Assembly: GCF_028606985.1 (NCBI RefSeq)
Contig: NZ_CP117416.1
Coordinates: 2,084,001-2,148,000 of the forward strand
Origin: Paenibacillus kyungheensis
GTDB taxonomy: Bacteria; Bacillota; Bacilli; Paenibacillales; Paenibacillaceae
Direction of reading: 5' to 3'
Length of the DNA: 64,000 nt
Shown: positions 8,681-16,699 of the stretch, in pieces
Layout: every line of letters starts with the position of its first letter
How positions within the stretch are numbered: the first letter of the stretch is position 1
Translations under genes and position numbers: made by a program
The notes under the pieces: generated by a model
Seen by the model: the letters and a program-made list of their open reading frames with translations, nothing else
Database searches by the model: none
Told to the model about the DNA's origin: nothing

Positions 8681-10354
8681 CTAAAAAGTGACTTCCAAAA
8701 TATTTGGTAAAACAGATAACAAATGTTCTCTAGTGATAGGATCATCAAAGTTCCATTTTGATTCTGTAATATGAAGATGAAATGGAGAGTGCATCTGAAG
8801 TCTTTTCCATGCGGGACTATGAGTCAACTGATGTAGATATTCGAGAGAAGTTGCATCACGATCAACCAGTAAAAAAACGCGATCACTCGCATACCGTTCT
8901 AAGTCCTCCCAGGTGATAGCTAAATAGGGAATCTGTTGCTGAATCATCTGCGATACGGCTGGCGGAGGGCAGAAAGCAAATGGTTGATAGATAGTCAGTG
9001 CAAATCCATGACCACCCATTACAAATAAATCACCATCAATCTGTATAATTACCAGAGCAGTTTCTCCTTGTTTGATCGGAATACAATCTTTCCACACTTG
9101 TACCGATTGTTGCTGATGAAGAGACAACCATTGATCCGCCTGACGACCTTGTCCAATCCAGTTAGCGATAGCACGCAAACGAATATGGGCAGGATCATGA
9201 CGGTAAATCACAAAGGTAGGTGCAATTCGAGCTAAAGCTACGCTAACTTCATCAGTTGTATATTCATGGATAATTAGATCAGGCTGTAATCTAGCAATCT
9301 GCTCCGGTTCTCCGTACGTACCAATATCGCTTATATCTAGTAATTGCTGTTGATAAATCACTTGATCGCGAATAACAGTAAGCGATGCACCTATTGGCTG
9401 AATGCCTAGCGACAATAGATCGCCAAGTGTATTACCTGTAGCCACAATACGCGGTGCTAAACTATAACGATGATGTGGGAGTGATGGCGGGGTACGATGA
9501 TACCGATACGTATATTGTCTTGGCGGTACACCTGTAGATTGACTAAATCGTCTGCTAAAATAATACTCATCTTTGAAGCCAACATAATGAGCAATCTCTT
9601 TAATCGAATGATTAGACAAACGTAATAAATCTTTTGCGCGATTAATTCGAATATCGGTGATATAATCAAGTGGCTTTTTGCCTGTTAATTGTTGGAAAAG
9701 CCTACTATATTTCCATCGTCCTACACCTGATAAATGTAACAAATCTTCGACAGTAATCGGTTTCTGATAATATTGATGAATATAATCTACAGTATGCTGT
9801 ACGGCTTCTAAAGCAGACGAAAACAGATCAGCAGACAGCTTAGTCTTACTTTCGATACAGGCTAAAATCCATTGTTGTAAAAAGAGATTGGAGCGAAAGT
9901 GATTAATCTCTATCTCAGAATGTACTGTATTTATAGGAGAAGCTTTATGACTGTCAAAAAAACGAAGCATATATTGTATATATTCAAGTATTGAAGATAA
10001 AGGAGTTGGATGAAGCCAGATATGATAAGGCAATGACTCGATAGGTTCTCTACAAGGTTGTTGTTCTCCTCGAGCAAAAATATAAAAAAAAGCTTCATAG
10101 TAAATAGGTTCTGTTGTTGTATCTTTACACTCAATATTGCTGTCTGGCGCAAGAAACATACAACTACCTTGAACAGTTGTAAAAGATTGCTGATTGATCT
10201 GTATCGTATCTCCATCTCGCAAGCAAAGGATTAATCGATGAGTTAAACAATCACTACATAACGAAGTAGAATGAGCCAAAGATCCAATCTGAACATAGAT
10301 ACATTCAAAAGTATAGGAGTGAAGAGGGAGTTGGGCTATTCGTGATAACAACAT
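8681..10354 (-). CDS. AraC regulator fused to a siderophore-binding domain (Btr-like)
   Basis: Iron-uptake activator of 557 residues. ATG 10354 follows AAAGGAGGG at ideal spacing; a longer upstream frame lacks a ribosome site. The N-terminal ~180 residues look like a cupin-type AraC sensor, followed by the double helix-turn-helix at about 190-290 (ITVEDLLHLSGVGRWKYSRLFQ; IKEIAHYVGFKDEYYFSRRF). Residues 300-557 are a FecB/FhuD-type binding domain (IVATGNTLGDLLSLGIQPIGAS; LQPDLII). This architecture is that of Bacillus Btr (YbbB), which senses ferri-bacillibactin in the cytoplasm. The C-terminal domain is plainly related to the adjacent lipoprotein, so both may bind the same ferri-siderophore. 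It has its own Fur box. Confidence 0.92.
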   Translation of the reverse strand: MLLSRIAQLPLHSYTFECIYVQIGSLAHSTSLCSDCLTHRLILCLRDGDTIQINQQSFTTVQGSCMFLAPDSNIECKDTTTEPIYYEAFFYIFARGEQQPCREPIESLPYHIWLHPTPLSSILEYIQYMLRFFDSHKASPINTVHSEIEINHFRSNLFLQQWILACIESKTKLSADLFSSALEAVQHTVDYIHQYYQKPITVEDLLHLSGVGRWKYSRLFQQLTGKKPLDYITDIRINRAKDLLRLSNHSIKEIAHYVGFKDEYYFSRRFSQSTGVPPRQYTYRYHRTPPSLPHHRYSLAPRIVATGNTLGDLLSLGIQPIGASLTVIRDQVIYQQQLLDISDIGTYGEPEQIARLQPDLIIHEYTTDEVSVALARIAPTFVIYRHDPAHIRLRAIANWIGQGRQADQWLSLHQQQSVQVWKDCIPIKQGETALVIIQIDGDLFVMGGHGFALTIYQPFAFCPPPAVSQMIQQQIPYLAITWEDLERYASDRVFLLVDRDATSLEYLHQLTHSPAWKRLQMHSPFHLHITESKWNFDDPITREHLLSVLPNILEVTF

Positions 10355-10373
10355 AATCCCTCCTTTATTTAAT

Positions 10374-10388
10374 TGAGAATTATTATCA
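10374..10388. promoter_or_regulatory. Fur box before the AraC regulator
   Basis: TGAGAATTATTATCA differs from the 7-1-7 consensus at one position. It lies 20-34 bp upstream of the regulator's ATG and just downstream of a candidate promoter on the minus strand. Confidence 0.85.
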
Positions 10389-10401
10389 GTAATATGTACA
10401 T

Positions 10402-10431
10402 ATTGTATACTAAATGGAAAAAGACTTTCAA
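10402..10431 (-). promoter_or_regulatory. Candidate promoter of the AraC regulator
   Basis: Read on the minus strand, TTGAAA (10431-10426) and TACAAT (10407-10402) are separated by 18 bp. The -35 sits within the stem of the preceding gene's terminator, and the Fur box would lie just after the start of transcription. Confidence 0.55.
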
Positions 10432-10452
10432 CCTTAACAGTGAAAGTCTTTT
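10419..10452 (-). terminator. Terminator of the siderophore-binding lipoprotein gene
   Basis: A perfect 12-bp stem, AAAAGACTTTCA with TGAAAGTCTTTT, has a 10-base loop and ends in a T-run on the minus strand, 13 bp after the stop codon. Confidence 0.85.
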
Positions 10453-10464
10453 GGTACAATTTAT

Positions 10465-11436
10465 TTACTTATTCATGATTTTCGGTAATTCATCTAGCAT
10501 ACGTTCTCTTGTAATCGGATCATCAAAGTTCCATGTAGAACTTAGCATATATACATGATTGGCTTTAACCGCAGGAATTGCTTGCCAGATTGCACTTTGA
10601 AGCATCTTTTGTGTATTGGCATCGCTAGCAGTATTGCCATCATTCAGAATAAATAACCATTGTCCTGCATAATCGGATAAAGCTTCTTCTGAAATCTGAG
10701 CAAAATCTTCTTTGTCTGCGATCATTTTCTCTACGCCTATACTTGGCTTAAATTGCAAAATATTGTATAGTGTTGTAGCGAATCCTTTGTCACCCATGAC
10801 GTACATATCTTTACCTAGTTGTAGAAATACCGTTGCTGTATCACCAGAGTGAGATTTGAGTTGGCTAACCACTTGTTTCGCTTTTTTCTCGTACGTGGTA
10901 ATCCATTGTTCAGCCACATCACTTTTTCCTAAAATATCGCCTAATGTACGTAGACGATCATAGGTCTGTTTACGTTCAAGCTGTACGGTAGGAGCGATCT
11001 TCGTTAACGATTCATAAATATTATCGTACAATCCGCCGCCATCGACCAAAATGAGATCAGGATTAAGGTCTGCGATTTTTTCCATATCAGCCGGTTCACC
11101 AATGTCTACGATACCCTCTAACAGATCAGAATAAACCACCTGATCTGCTATAACTTGCAACGATGAGCCGATAGGTTTGACATGAAGAGCAAGTAGATCA
11201 CCAAGATCACCACCTATATAAATAATCCGCTCAGGATGAGTAGGCACTTCAACGTTGTTATTTTTAAAATCTGTAAATGATTTGGTCGTTGCTACGCTTT
11301 CTGCTGTTGCATTACTGGAAGAAGTGGAAGGTTCGTTAGTAGTTGTAGAAGCTGTAGAATTGCCACATGCTGCTAATAATATGCTCACACATAGAATAAA
11401 ACTCCAAACATTTATCTTTTTGATGATTACTTTCAT
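10465..11436 (-). CDS. Siderophore-binding lipoprotein (FecB/FhuD family)
   Basis: Surface receptor for a ferri-siderophore, 323 residues. A signal sequence ends in the lipobox LAAC, followed by a Ser/Thr/Asn linker. The class III binding-protein fold is visible as PERIIYIGGDLGDLLALHVKPIGSS, the central LNPDLILVDGG and the C-terminal WNFDDPITRERMLDELPKIM. ATG 11436 has GGGGGC before it. No permease or ATPase genes accompany it, so it must use a transporter encoded elsewhere. A Fur box lies 43-57 bp upstream. Its fold and many residues recur in the C-terminal domain of the adjacent AraC protein, including WNFDDPITRE near both C-termini. Confidence 0.93.
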   Translation of the reverse strand: MKVIIKKINVWSFILCVSILLAACGNSTASTTTNEPSTSSSNATAESVATTKSFTDFKNNNVEVPTHPERIIYIGGDLGDLLALHVKPIGSSLQVIADQVVYSDLLEGIVDIGEPADMEKIADLNPDLILVDGGGLYDNIYESLTKIAPTVQLERKQTYDRLRTLGDILGKSDVAEQWITTYEKKAKQVVSQLKSHSGDTATVFLQLGKDMYVMGDKGFATTLYNILQFKPSIGVEKMIADKEDFAQISEEALSDYAGQWLFILNDGNTASDANTQKMLQSAIWQAIPAVKANHVYMLSSTWNFDDPITRERMLDELPKIMNK

Positions 11437-11478
11437 GATAAGCCCCCTGTAAAATACGATCTAAAATAGTTTTAATAA

Positions 11479-11493
11479 TGAGAATCATTATCG
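11479..11493. promoter_or_regulatory. Fur box before the siderophore-binding protein
   Basis: TGAGAATCATTATCG matches 13 of 14 specified... counted strictly, two positions differ from the 15-base 7-1-7 consensus. It lies 43-57 bp upstream of the minus-strand ATG, the expected promoter zone. Confidence 0.82.
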
Positions 11494-11641
11494 TTAAAAA
11501 CATCATAGCGTATCAATCACAAAGATGAAATGGACAAAAATAAGTATATCTTTGTACAAAATGCAGGATAATGTTGTATTGACGATGGGTATAGAACAAA
11601 AACAATAATTGTTTTGTCATACATGCAACAAAGGAGGATAA

Positions 11642-12196
11642 ATGATGAATTCGAATATCTATTTAAAACCACTCACTCTAGCGAATGCCGAGCAAGTTCT
11701 GCAACTACGGAATCGCAATCGAGATTATCTCAAAAAATACGAGCCTATTCGCCCGGAATCGTATTGGACACTTGAAGTTCAGCAAGAAATGCTAATCAAT
11801 GGGGAACAGAATTTTGAAGCAGGTCAGGGATATGTATTTGGGATATTTGAATCGGTTAGTGAACAATTGGTAGGAAGAATCGAAATTAGTGGAGTGGCTC
11901 GTGGACCTTTTCAAAATGGAAATCTTGGCTATTTTGTAGATCAAGATCATCATGGAAAAGGATATGCTTCAGCAGCGGTTCAGCAATGTCTGCAATTTGC
12001 TTTTACCGAAGCACAGCTTCACCGGTTACAAGCAGGAGTGATGCCATGGAATACGCCATCATTACGTGTGTTAGAAAAGTCTGGATTTCGCCGTGAAGGT
12101 CTAGCTGAACGTTACTTACATATTAATGGTAATTGGGAAGATCATGTTCTATATGCGATTACGATAGAAGATTGGCAACGTCTCACGATAAATTAA
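11642..12196 (+). CDS. GNAT acetyltransferase, RimJ/RimL-like
   Basis: Predicted acetyl-CoA-dependent N-acetyltransferase of 184 residues, cytoplasmic. The acetyl-CoA site is the segment YFVDQDHHGKGYASAAVQ (about residues 100-117; Q/H-x-x-G-K-G-Y/A pattern), and the C-terminal MPWNTPSLRVLEKSGFRREGLAERYLHINGNWEDHVLYAI is characteristic of the ribosomal-protein alanine acetyltransferase (RimJ/YdaF) group. It starts at the first of two adjacent ATGs behind AAAGGAGGA. Substrate could be a ribosomal protein or a small amine; no neighbour helps decide. It stands alone with a terminator after it. Confidence 0.9.
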   Translation: MMNSNIYLKPLTLANAEQVLQLRNRNRDYLKKYEPIRPESYWTLEVQQEMLINGEQNFEAGQGYVFGIFESVSEQLVGRIEISGVARGPFQNGNLGYFVDQDHHGKGYASAAVQQCLQFAFTEAQLHRLQAGVMPWNTPSLRVLEKSGFRREGLAERYLHINGNWEDHVLYAITIEDWQRLTIN

Positions 12197-12261
12197 AAGC
12201 GAGATCTTTCGTATGATGTATAGAGCTAGTAGAATATATGACTTTAAAATCAATCTAAAAA

Positions 12262-12308
12262 CCCCTTTGACTTCATGCTTATAAAAGCGCTGTGTCAAAG
12301 GGATTTTT
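12262..12308. terminator. Bidirectional terminator
   Basis: CCCCTTTGAC (12262-12271) pairs with GTCAAAGGGA (12294-12303), flanked by A-run and T-run. It separates the convergent acetyltransferase and SLH genes. Confidence 0.85.
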
Positions 12309-12353
12309 ATTTTAAATATATTTTATTTATAACATAATGCTAATTCTATTCTG

Positions 12354-13034
12354 TTATTCGATTGTGCCTACACTACCCAGTTTGCCTGTTAACTCTATCG
12401 CATTGTATAACATGACTGCGGCTTCTGCGCGGGTAATCGGTTCATCAGGATAAAATTTGCCTTTTTGATCTAGCGTAGCGATCTCATTATGAATCACCTG
12501 TTCTACCATTTGTTGATCTATAGCAGATAGTGAGTGATGATCAGCTATTTGTGGATCAGCTTGGGTCGACGTTATATTATTACCACCGGATTCATTGATA
12601 TCAGGATCGACTTGTTCGACAGCTTGCCAGAGTAAAGTAGCAAATTGACCGCGTGTCATTGCTGTCGTCACATCTACATCTGCTGGAAGATCTAGTCCAT
12701 TATGATGAGCGACAATCATATCATGGCTATACCATGCGTCATTACTGATACGTGTATAGTAATCACTTGCTTCTGGCTTTTTGATAAATCGCATATTATC
12801 AATATTGAGATCAAGCCCTTTCACAAGTGAGCTTACCCCTTGTGCAACATTTAATGAACGTTCTGGAGCATAGGTAGTTTCGGTCATCCCTGTCAAAATA
12901 TGATATTCATCCAAATATTCAATCTTCTTTTTGTCTACTGTGTTATCCAGATCATCGAAAGCGGCAAAAGCTTGGTTACCTGAAGCTAATAATAGAAAAC
13001 TTGCAAGCCCTAATGTACATTTGCGAACCATCAT
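12354..13034 (-). CDS. Secreted SLH-domain protein
   Basis: Exported protein of about 226 residues with a signal peptide ending near AFA (NQAFAAFDD). The mature part consists of S-layer-homology-like repeats: FDDLDNT...YLDEYHILTGMTETTYAPERSLNVAQGVSSLVKGL, WYSHDMIVAHHNGLDLPADVDVTTAMTRGQFATLLWQAV and KGKFYPDEPITRAEAAVMLYNAI. Such repeats attach proteins to the pyruvylated secondary cell-wall polymer. Nothing but SLH repeats is present, so it may be a wall-structural or accessory protein and not an anchored enzyme. ATG 13034 with GGGGTG six bases upstream is preferred; a GTG at 13043 is possible. Confidence 0.85.
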   Translation of the reverse strand: MMVRKCTLGLASFLLLASGNQAFAAFDDLDNTVDKKKIEYLDEYHILTGMTETTYAPERSLNVAQGVSSLVKGLDLNIDNMRFIKKPEASDYYTRISNDAWYSHDMIVAHHNGLDLPADVDVTTAMTRGQFATLLWQAVEQVDPDINESGGNNITSTQADPQIADHHSLSAIDQQMVEQVIHNEIATLDQKGKFYPDEPITRAEAAVMLYNAIELTGKLGSVGTIE

Positions 13035-13239
13035 TGAACTCACCCCACTTGGATAGATTAGAATAGATAGACTTTACAAAAGTTGGATTATCTACAGTGT
13101 AACTTACAGTTTCTTATAAATCTATATGAGGATTTGGATCGTGAACTTTGATTTTTTGTGCAGAAGGCGTTACCTTATATAGAGGAACTTTTTGTTCATA
13201 GTTAATAAACAACATATAAATAGAGTGGAGGAATCACAT

Positions 13240-14319
13240 ATGACTAACCCAAATGAACGCTTGCTTGTATTTGCAGGCTCTTATGCAGAATCAACAGATA
13301 ACGGTGTGTATGTATACAGTTTTGATGAAGCAACAGGTGAACTGACTCAGACCGATGCTTTTATGGGACTCAAAAATCCTACATTTCTAAATATCGATGC
13401 TCCAGCAGGTCGACTGTATGCGATCGGGGAAGCTGCTTATTCTGATGGCACGAAGATTGGTGAAGCTTCGTCTTTTGCTATTGATCCGGCAAAAGGAAGT
13501 ATCCATTTATTGAATCGTCTAAATACAGTAGGAGCTCCTACTTGTCATATTCAGCGTTCTGACGATAGTAAGTACTTAAGCGTAACCAGTTATCATGGAG
13601 GGATGGTAGGATTATTTGCTATCCGTGAAGATGGTCAAATTGGTGAATCGTTAGATGTACAACAACATGAGGGACATAGTGTACATCCGAATCAAGATCG
13701 TCCACATCCTCATTCTTCGTTCTATGATCCTACTGGAAAATATGTATTGGTTCAGGATTTAGGATTGGATCGTATTTATACGTATGCACTCGATCAAGAA
13801 GAAGGCAAATTAGAGCGAGTAGCAGAACAAGTGACTGCACCAGGCGCAGGACCTCGTCATCTTGTATTCCATCCTAATGGAAAATATGCGTTTGTGATTA
13901 ATGAATTAAATTCAACTGTAACAGCTTACCAATATGATGGTAGCAACGGTACATTAAGCGAAATTCATAGCATTTCTACATTGCCAGCTGATTATGATGG
14001 TGAAAATGGTTGTGCAGAAATTGCAATCTCCAAAGATGGTCGCTTTGTCTATGGATCTAACCGTGGTCATGACAGTATTGTGCAATATGAAGTTGACCAA
14101 GCAACAGGTCAATTAACTTTAGTACAACATGTATCTACAGAAGGTGGACATCCAAGACATTTCTCATTGACACCGAATGGTAATTATTTGCTTGCTGCGA
14201 ATCGCGATGGCAATAATATTGTTACTTTTACTGTAGATGCTACAACAGGTAAATTAACATACACAGGTAAAAGTGTAGAAGTCTCCAAACCTGTATGTGT
14301 ATGGTCTGTATACATGTAA
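13240..14319 (+). CDS. 6-phosphogluconolactonase-like beta-propeller lactonase
   Basis: A 359-residue protein of the seven-bladed beta-propeller lactonase family (YkgB/Pgl type), which hydrolyses 6-phosphogluconolactone in the oxidative pentose phosphate pathway. Repeated blades are visible as VYVYSFDEATGELTQ, TYALDQEEGKLERV, AYQYDGSNGTLSEI, QYEVDQATGQLTLV and TFTVDATTGKLTYT; the HPNG and GPRHLVFHPNGKYAFVINEL segments are typical. ATG 13240 follows GGAGG; a longer upstream frame has no ribosome site. Monocistronic, with a terminator after it. Family members acting on other lactones exist, so the physiological substrate is likely but not certain. Confidence 0.9.
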   Translation: MTNPNERLLVFAGSYAESTDNGVYVYSFDEATGELTQTDAFMGLKNPTFLNIDAPAGRLYAIGEAAYSDGTKIGEASSFAIDPAKGSIHLLNRLNTVGAPTCHIQRSDDSKYLSVTSYHGGMVGLFAIREDGQIGESLDVQQHEGHSVHPNQDRPHPHSSFYDPTGKYVLVQDLGLDRIYTYALDQEEGKLERVAEQVTAPGAGPRHLVFHPNGKYAFVINELNSTVTAYQYDGSNGTLSEIHSISTLPADYDGENGCAEIAISKDGRFVYGSNRGHDSIVQYEVDQATGQLTLVQHVSTEGGHPRHFSLTPNGNYLLAANRDGNNIVTFTVDATTGKLTYTGKSVEVSKPVCVWSVYM

Positions 14320-14377
14320 TAGAATGTAATCTTTATTGAATATAAGTTTTATTCAAATCATTCTATCTATAAATAAC

Positions 14378-14431
14378 AAAAATCGTGTCTTCTAGTCGCT
14401 GTAGAGCATTCTAGATAGACACGATTTTTTT
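14378..14431 (+). terminator. Rho-independent terminator
   Basis: AAAATCGTGTCT pairs with AGACACGATTTT and is followed by a T-run, 60 bp after the lactonase stop. Confidence 0.85.
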
Positions 14432-14583
14432 GTTATGTATCGCATATACTTTTGCAGAGAATAGGTATAATTCTGATAAGGATGATGAAGAAATTGTTTC
14501 AATTTTTCGTAGAGAGGTAAAGTACAGTAACTACTATTAATTCTATACTTTCTATGATGTAGATATAGCCAAAGGAGAGATTA

Positions 14584-14853
14584 ATGATGACTGAGCCAAG
14601 AAAAAACGATAAAATTGAAGAACAACAAGGCAAGCGTGATCATCCTGAACATTATCCAACTGAAAATGAAAGTCTGTTTGATCGTTTTGAATCCGAACAA
14701 AATGTAGACCCTATGCCTATGGAAGATTTAAATATGGAGAAAAAAGAAGAAAAAGATAAAGATGCGACTAAATCTTCGTCCTCTAGTGAAAATGCATATC
14801 CTGAAGGTATGGCTAAAAAGCTAGAAGAGCAAGAAAAAGAAAAAAATAGTTAA
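14584..14853 (+). CDS. Small acidic, probably disordered protein
   Basis: An 89-residue protein I cannot assign. It starts at ATGATG behind AAAGGAGAG, an excellent ribosome site, so it is probably expressed. The composition is highly charged and hydrophilic: Glu, Asp and Lys dominate, with a Ser run (KSSSSSEN) and no hydrophobic core, signal peptide or Cys. It is probably intrinsically disordered. Such small proteins in Bacillales are often stress- or spore-associated, but nothing here shows that. Confidence 0.7.
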   Translation: MMTEPRKNDKIEEQQGKRDHPEHYPTENESLFDRFESEQNVDPMPMEDLNMEKKEEKDKDATKSSSSSENAYPEGMAKKLEEQEKEKNS

Positions 14854-14878
14854 GCGCTTGAGTGCGTTCGAATAGAGT

Positions 14879-14929
14879 AAGATCATTAAGGCAACAGATC
14901 AGCTGCTGACAATAGAGTTGATCTTTTTT
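14879..14929 (+). terminator. Weak terminator-like hairpin
   Basis: AAGATCA and TGATCTT flank a long, partly structured loop and are followed by T6. A plausible end for the small acidic-protein transcript, but the stem is short. Confidence 0.5.
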
Positions 14930-14991
14930 GCTACAGTTATTTCCGATAACACTTTAAATGAAGATATGTTTGTCTAAGAAAGGTGAAAAAT

Positions 14992-15294
14992 ATGGCATTT
15001 GGTATAGATCGATCACAATTAAACTATTGGAAGCAACAAGTAAGTGATGGACAAATCGCTTTTTTAACTCATTATTGGATCGATGATCGATTTCCCATTA
15101 TGCGTACAGTGACCAAAGTAGGTTGTGCAGATATCGAAAAGTTACAAAACTGGTGTAGAGAACACCAACTTAACCCTCGTTATATTCATTTTCGTGATCG
15201 TTATCCACATTTCGATTTATTTGGAGTAGAGCAATTGCGTATTTTAAAACAAGAAGGACTACAAGATCATATTGATCGATTTGGACTTGATTGA
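14992..15294 (+). CDS. Conserved hypothetical protein, YneQ-like
   Basis: A 100-residue cytoplasmic protein. The sequence MAFGIDRSQLNYWKQQVSDG with IAFLTHYWIDDRFP and YPHFDLFG resembles, from memory, the Bacillus protein YneQ, whose function is unknown. ATG 14992 is chosen because AAAGG lies 8 nt upstream; a GTG at 14983 would overlap that site. Many aromatic and His residues are conserved-looking (THYW, DRYPHFD). It stands alone between a terminator-like hairpin and the LacI regulatory region. No enzymatic motif is recognisable. Confidence 0.75.
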   Translation: MAFGIDRSQLNYWKQQVSDGQIAFLTHYWIDDRFPIMRTVTKVGCADIEKLQNWCREHQLNPRYIHFRDRYPHFDLFGVEQLRILKQEGLQDHIDRFGLD

Positions 15295-15367
15295 AAAAAG
15301 ACACCTTGTTTAACCCGCGATTCACACCACTACATTCGACAAAATAACAAAAAAATTTTAAAAGGTA

Positions 15368-15396
15368 TTGAAATCGGTTACAAGCAGATATATAAT
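15368..15396 (+). promoter_or_regulatory. Promoter of the LacI/sugar operon
   Basis: TTGAAA (15368-15373) and TATAAT (15391-15396) are 17 bp apart, a near-ideal sigma-A promoter. Transcription should start near 15403, inside operator 1, leaving a leader of about 230 nt. Confidence 0.8.
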
Positions 15397-15403
15397 AAGC
15401 GTG

Positions 15404-15417
15404 TAGAAACGTTTCGA
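15404..15417. promoter_or_regulatory. LacI-type operator 1
   Basis: TAGAAACGTTTCGA, 13 of 14 positions identical to operator 2, lies at the predicted transcription start. A CcpA/cre role is possible because the core resembles cre, but pairing with a second copy before a lacI-type gene favours autoregulation. Confidence 0.75.
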
Positions 15418-15587
15418 CAAAATGATATAAAACTCTACATGATGAATTTTATACAGAATCCATTAATAATTAGTGAATAAACCGTATAAAATTAGCTTTT
15501 TTAGCTTAAAATCCATAAAAATCCATTTTTATAGCTCTTTGTTTATCATCTAGATAGAAAAGGGTAAATCATTTTTTTATGATTTTA

Positions 15588-15601
15588 TCGAAACGTTTCG
15601 A
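15588..15601. promoter_or_regulatory. LacI-type operator 2
   Basis: TCGAAACGTTTCGA is a perfect 14-bp palindrome 30 bp before the regulator's ATG and 184 bp downstream of operator 1. Two sites of this kind could let a tetramer loop the DNA or block elongation. Confidence 0.78.
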
Positions 15602-15630
15602 TTAGCTAATTAACACCAGGGGGGAAGTCA

Positions 15631-16623
15631 ATGGGAGCAACGATCAAGGATGTAGCCGCTTTAGCGGGTGTCGCAGTATCGACTGCGTCCTATGCGCTAA
15701 ATGGAATCGGAAGAGTTAGTCCTAAGACACGCGATAAAGTGATTGTTGCTGCTAAACAGTTAAATTATCAGAAGAATGGGATTGCTTCTGATCTTAAGCG
15801 CTCCAAAACAAATACGATTGCTTTGTTGTTAAGTGATCTGTCTGGTCCGTACTATTCTAGATTGATCAAAGGCGTGCAAGAAGTCAGCCTCAACAATGGA
15901 TATGACTTAATTGCTTGTAGCTCTATTGGTGGGGAATCATCAACAGCGGTCAAATTTATTAAAGAGAAAAGGGTAGATGGAGCTATTATCCTTGCTCATA
16001 ATATTCCAGACCGTACGATTTTGGAATCGGCTCGTGAAGGATTTCCTATCGTAATGTTAGATCGAAGATTAGAGCATGAAAGTGTCTGTTATGTTGAAGC
16101 AGATAATGAAAAAGGTGGCATTTTAGCTACTGAACATCTAATCGAAGCCGGTCATCGCAAAATTGCTTATGTATCTGGGCCAGCAAGCAGTAAGCACAAT
16201 AAAGATCGTTATAACGGTTTTGTGCAAGCGATGAACAAACATGGATTGACGATTGAACCACGCTGGAATCTAATCGGCAACTTTACAGAAGAAGGCGGTT
16301 ATCGCGCAGTCAAATTAATGATTGCACAAGGCGAGATTCCAGAGGCTGTATTTTTTGCAAATGATGAGATGGCATTAGGAGGAATAACTGCTTTGAATGA
16401 AGCTGGTATTGTTGTTCCTGATGATATATCCGTCATAGGCTTTGATGATATTGTACAAGCGCGGTTTTTGACACCGTCTTTAACGACAGTACGTCAGCCT
16501 GATTATGAAGTAGGGGCATTAGCTGTACATCTGATTTTTCAGATTTTAAAAGGAGAAACGGTTAGTCCACAGTATAAACTGGATACCGAATTAGTTTCTC
16601 GTGGTACTGTACGTTCTCCATAA
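15631..16623 (+). CDS. LacI-family repressor of the disaccharide operon
   Basis: Transcription factor of 330 residues. The N-terminal helix-turn-helix and hinge (GATIKDVAALAGVAVSTASYALNGIGRVSPKTRDKVIVAAKQLNY) match the LacI/GalR family; the remainder is a sugar-binding periplasmic-type domain (RSKTNTIALLLSDLSGPYYSRLIKGV; MLDRRLEHESVCYVEADNEKGG; DDISVIGFDDI). ATG 15631 follows GGGGGAAG. It is the first gene of the cluster, with two palindromic operators upstream, so it most likely represses itself and the downstream importer and phosphorylase until the disaccharide is present. Confidence 0.93.
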   Translation: MGATIKDVAALAGVAVSTASYALNGIGRVSPKTRDKVIVAAKQLNYQKNGIASDLKRSKTNTIALLLSDLSGPYYSRLIKGVQEVSLNNGYDLIACSSIGGESSTAVKFIKEKRVDGAIILAHNIPDRTILESAREGFPIVMLDRRLEHESVCYVEADNEKGGILATEHLIEAGHRKIAYVSGPASSKHNKDRYNGFVQAMNKHGLTIEPRWNLIGNFTEEGGYRAVKLMIAQGEIPEAVFFANDEMALGGITALNEAGIVVPDDISVIGFDDIVQARFLTPSLTTVRQPDYEVGALAVHLIFQILKGETVSPQYKLDTELVSRGTVRSP

Positions 16624-16699
16624 TGGATGTACCTTATCGTTTTTTTGAAAGCGATATCGAGCAGCAAGCATTTTCTATTATAACAACGAGGTGAATTTA

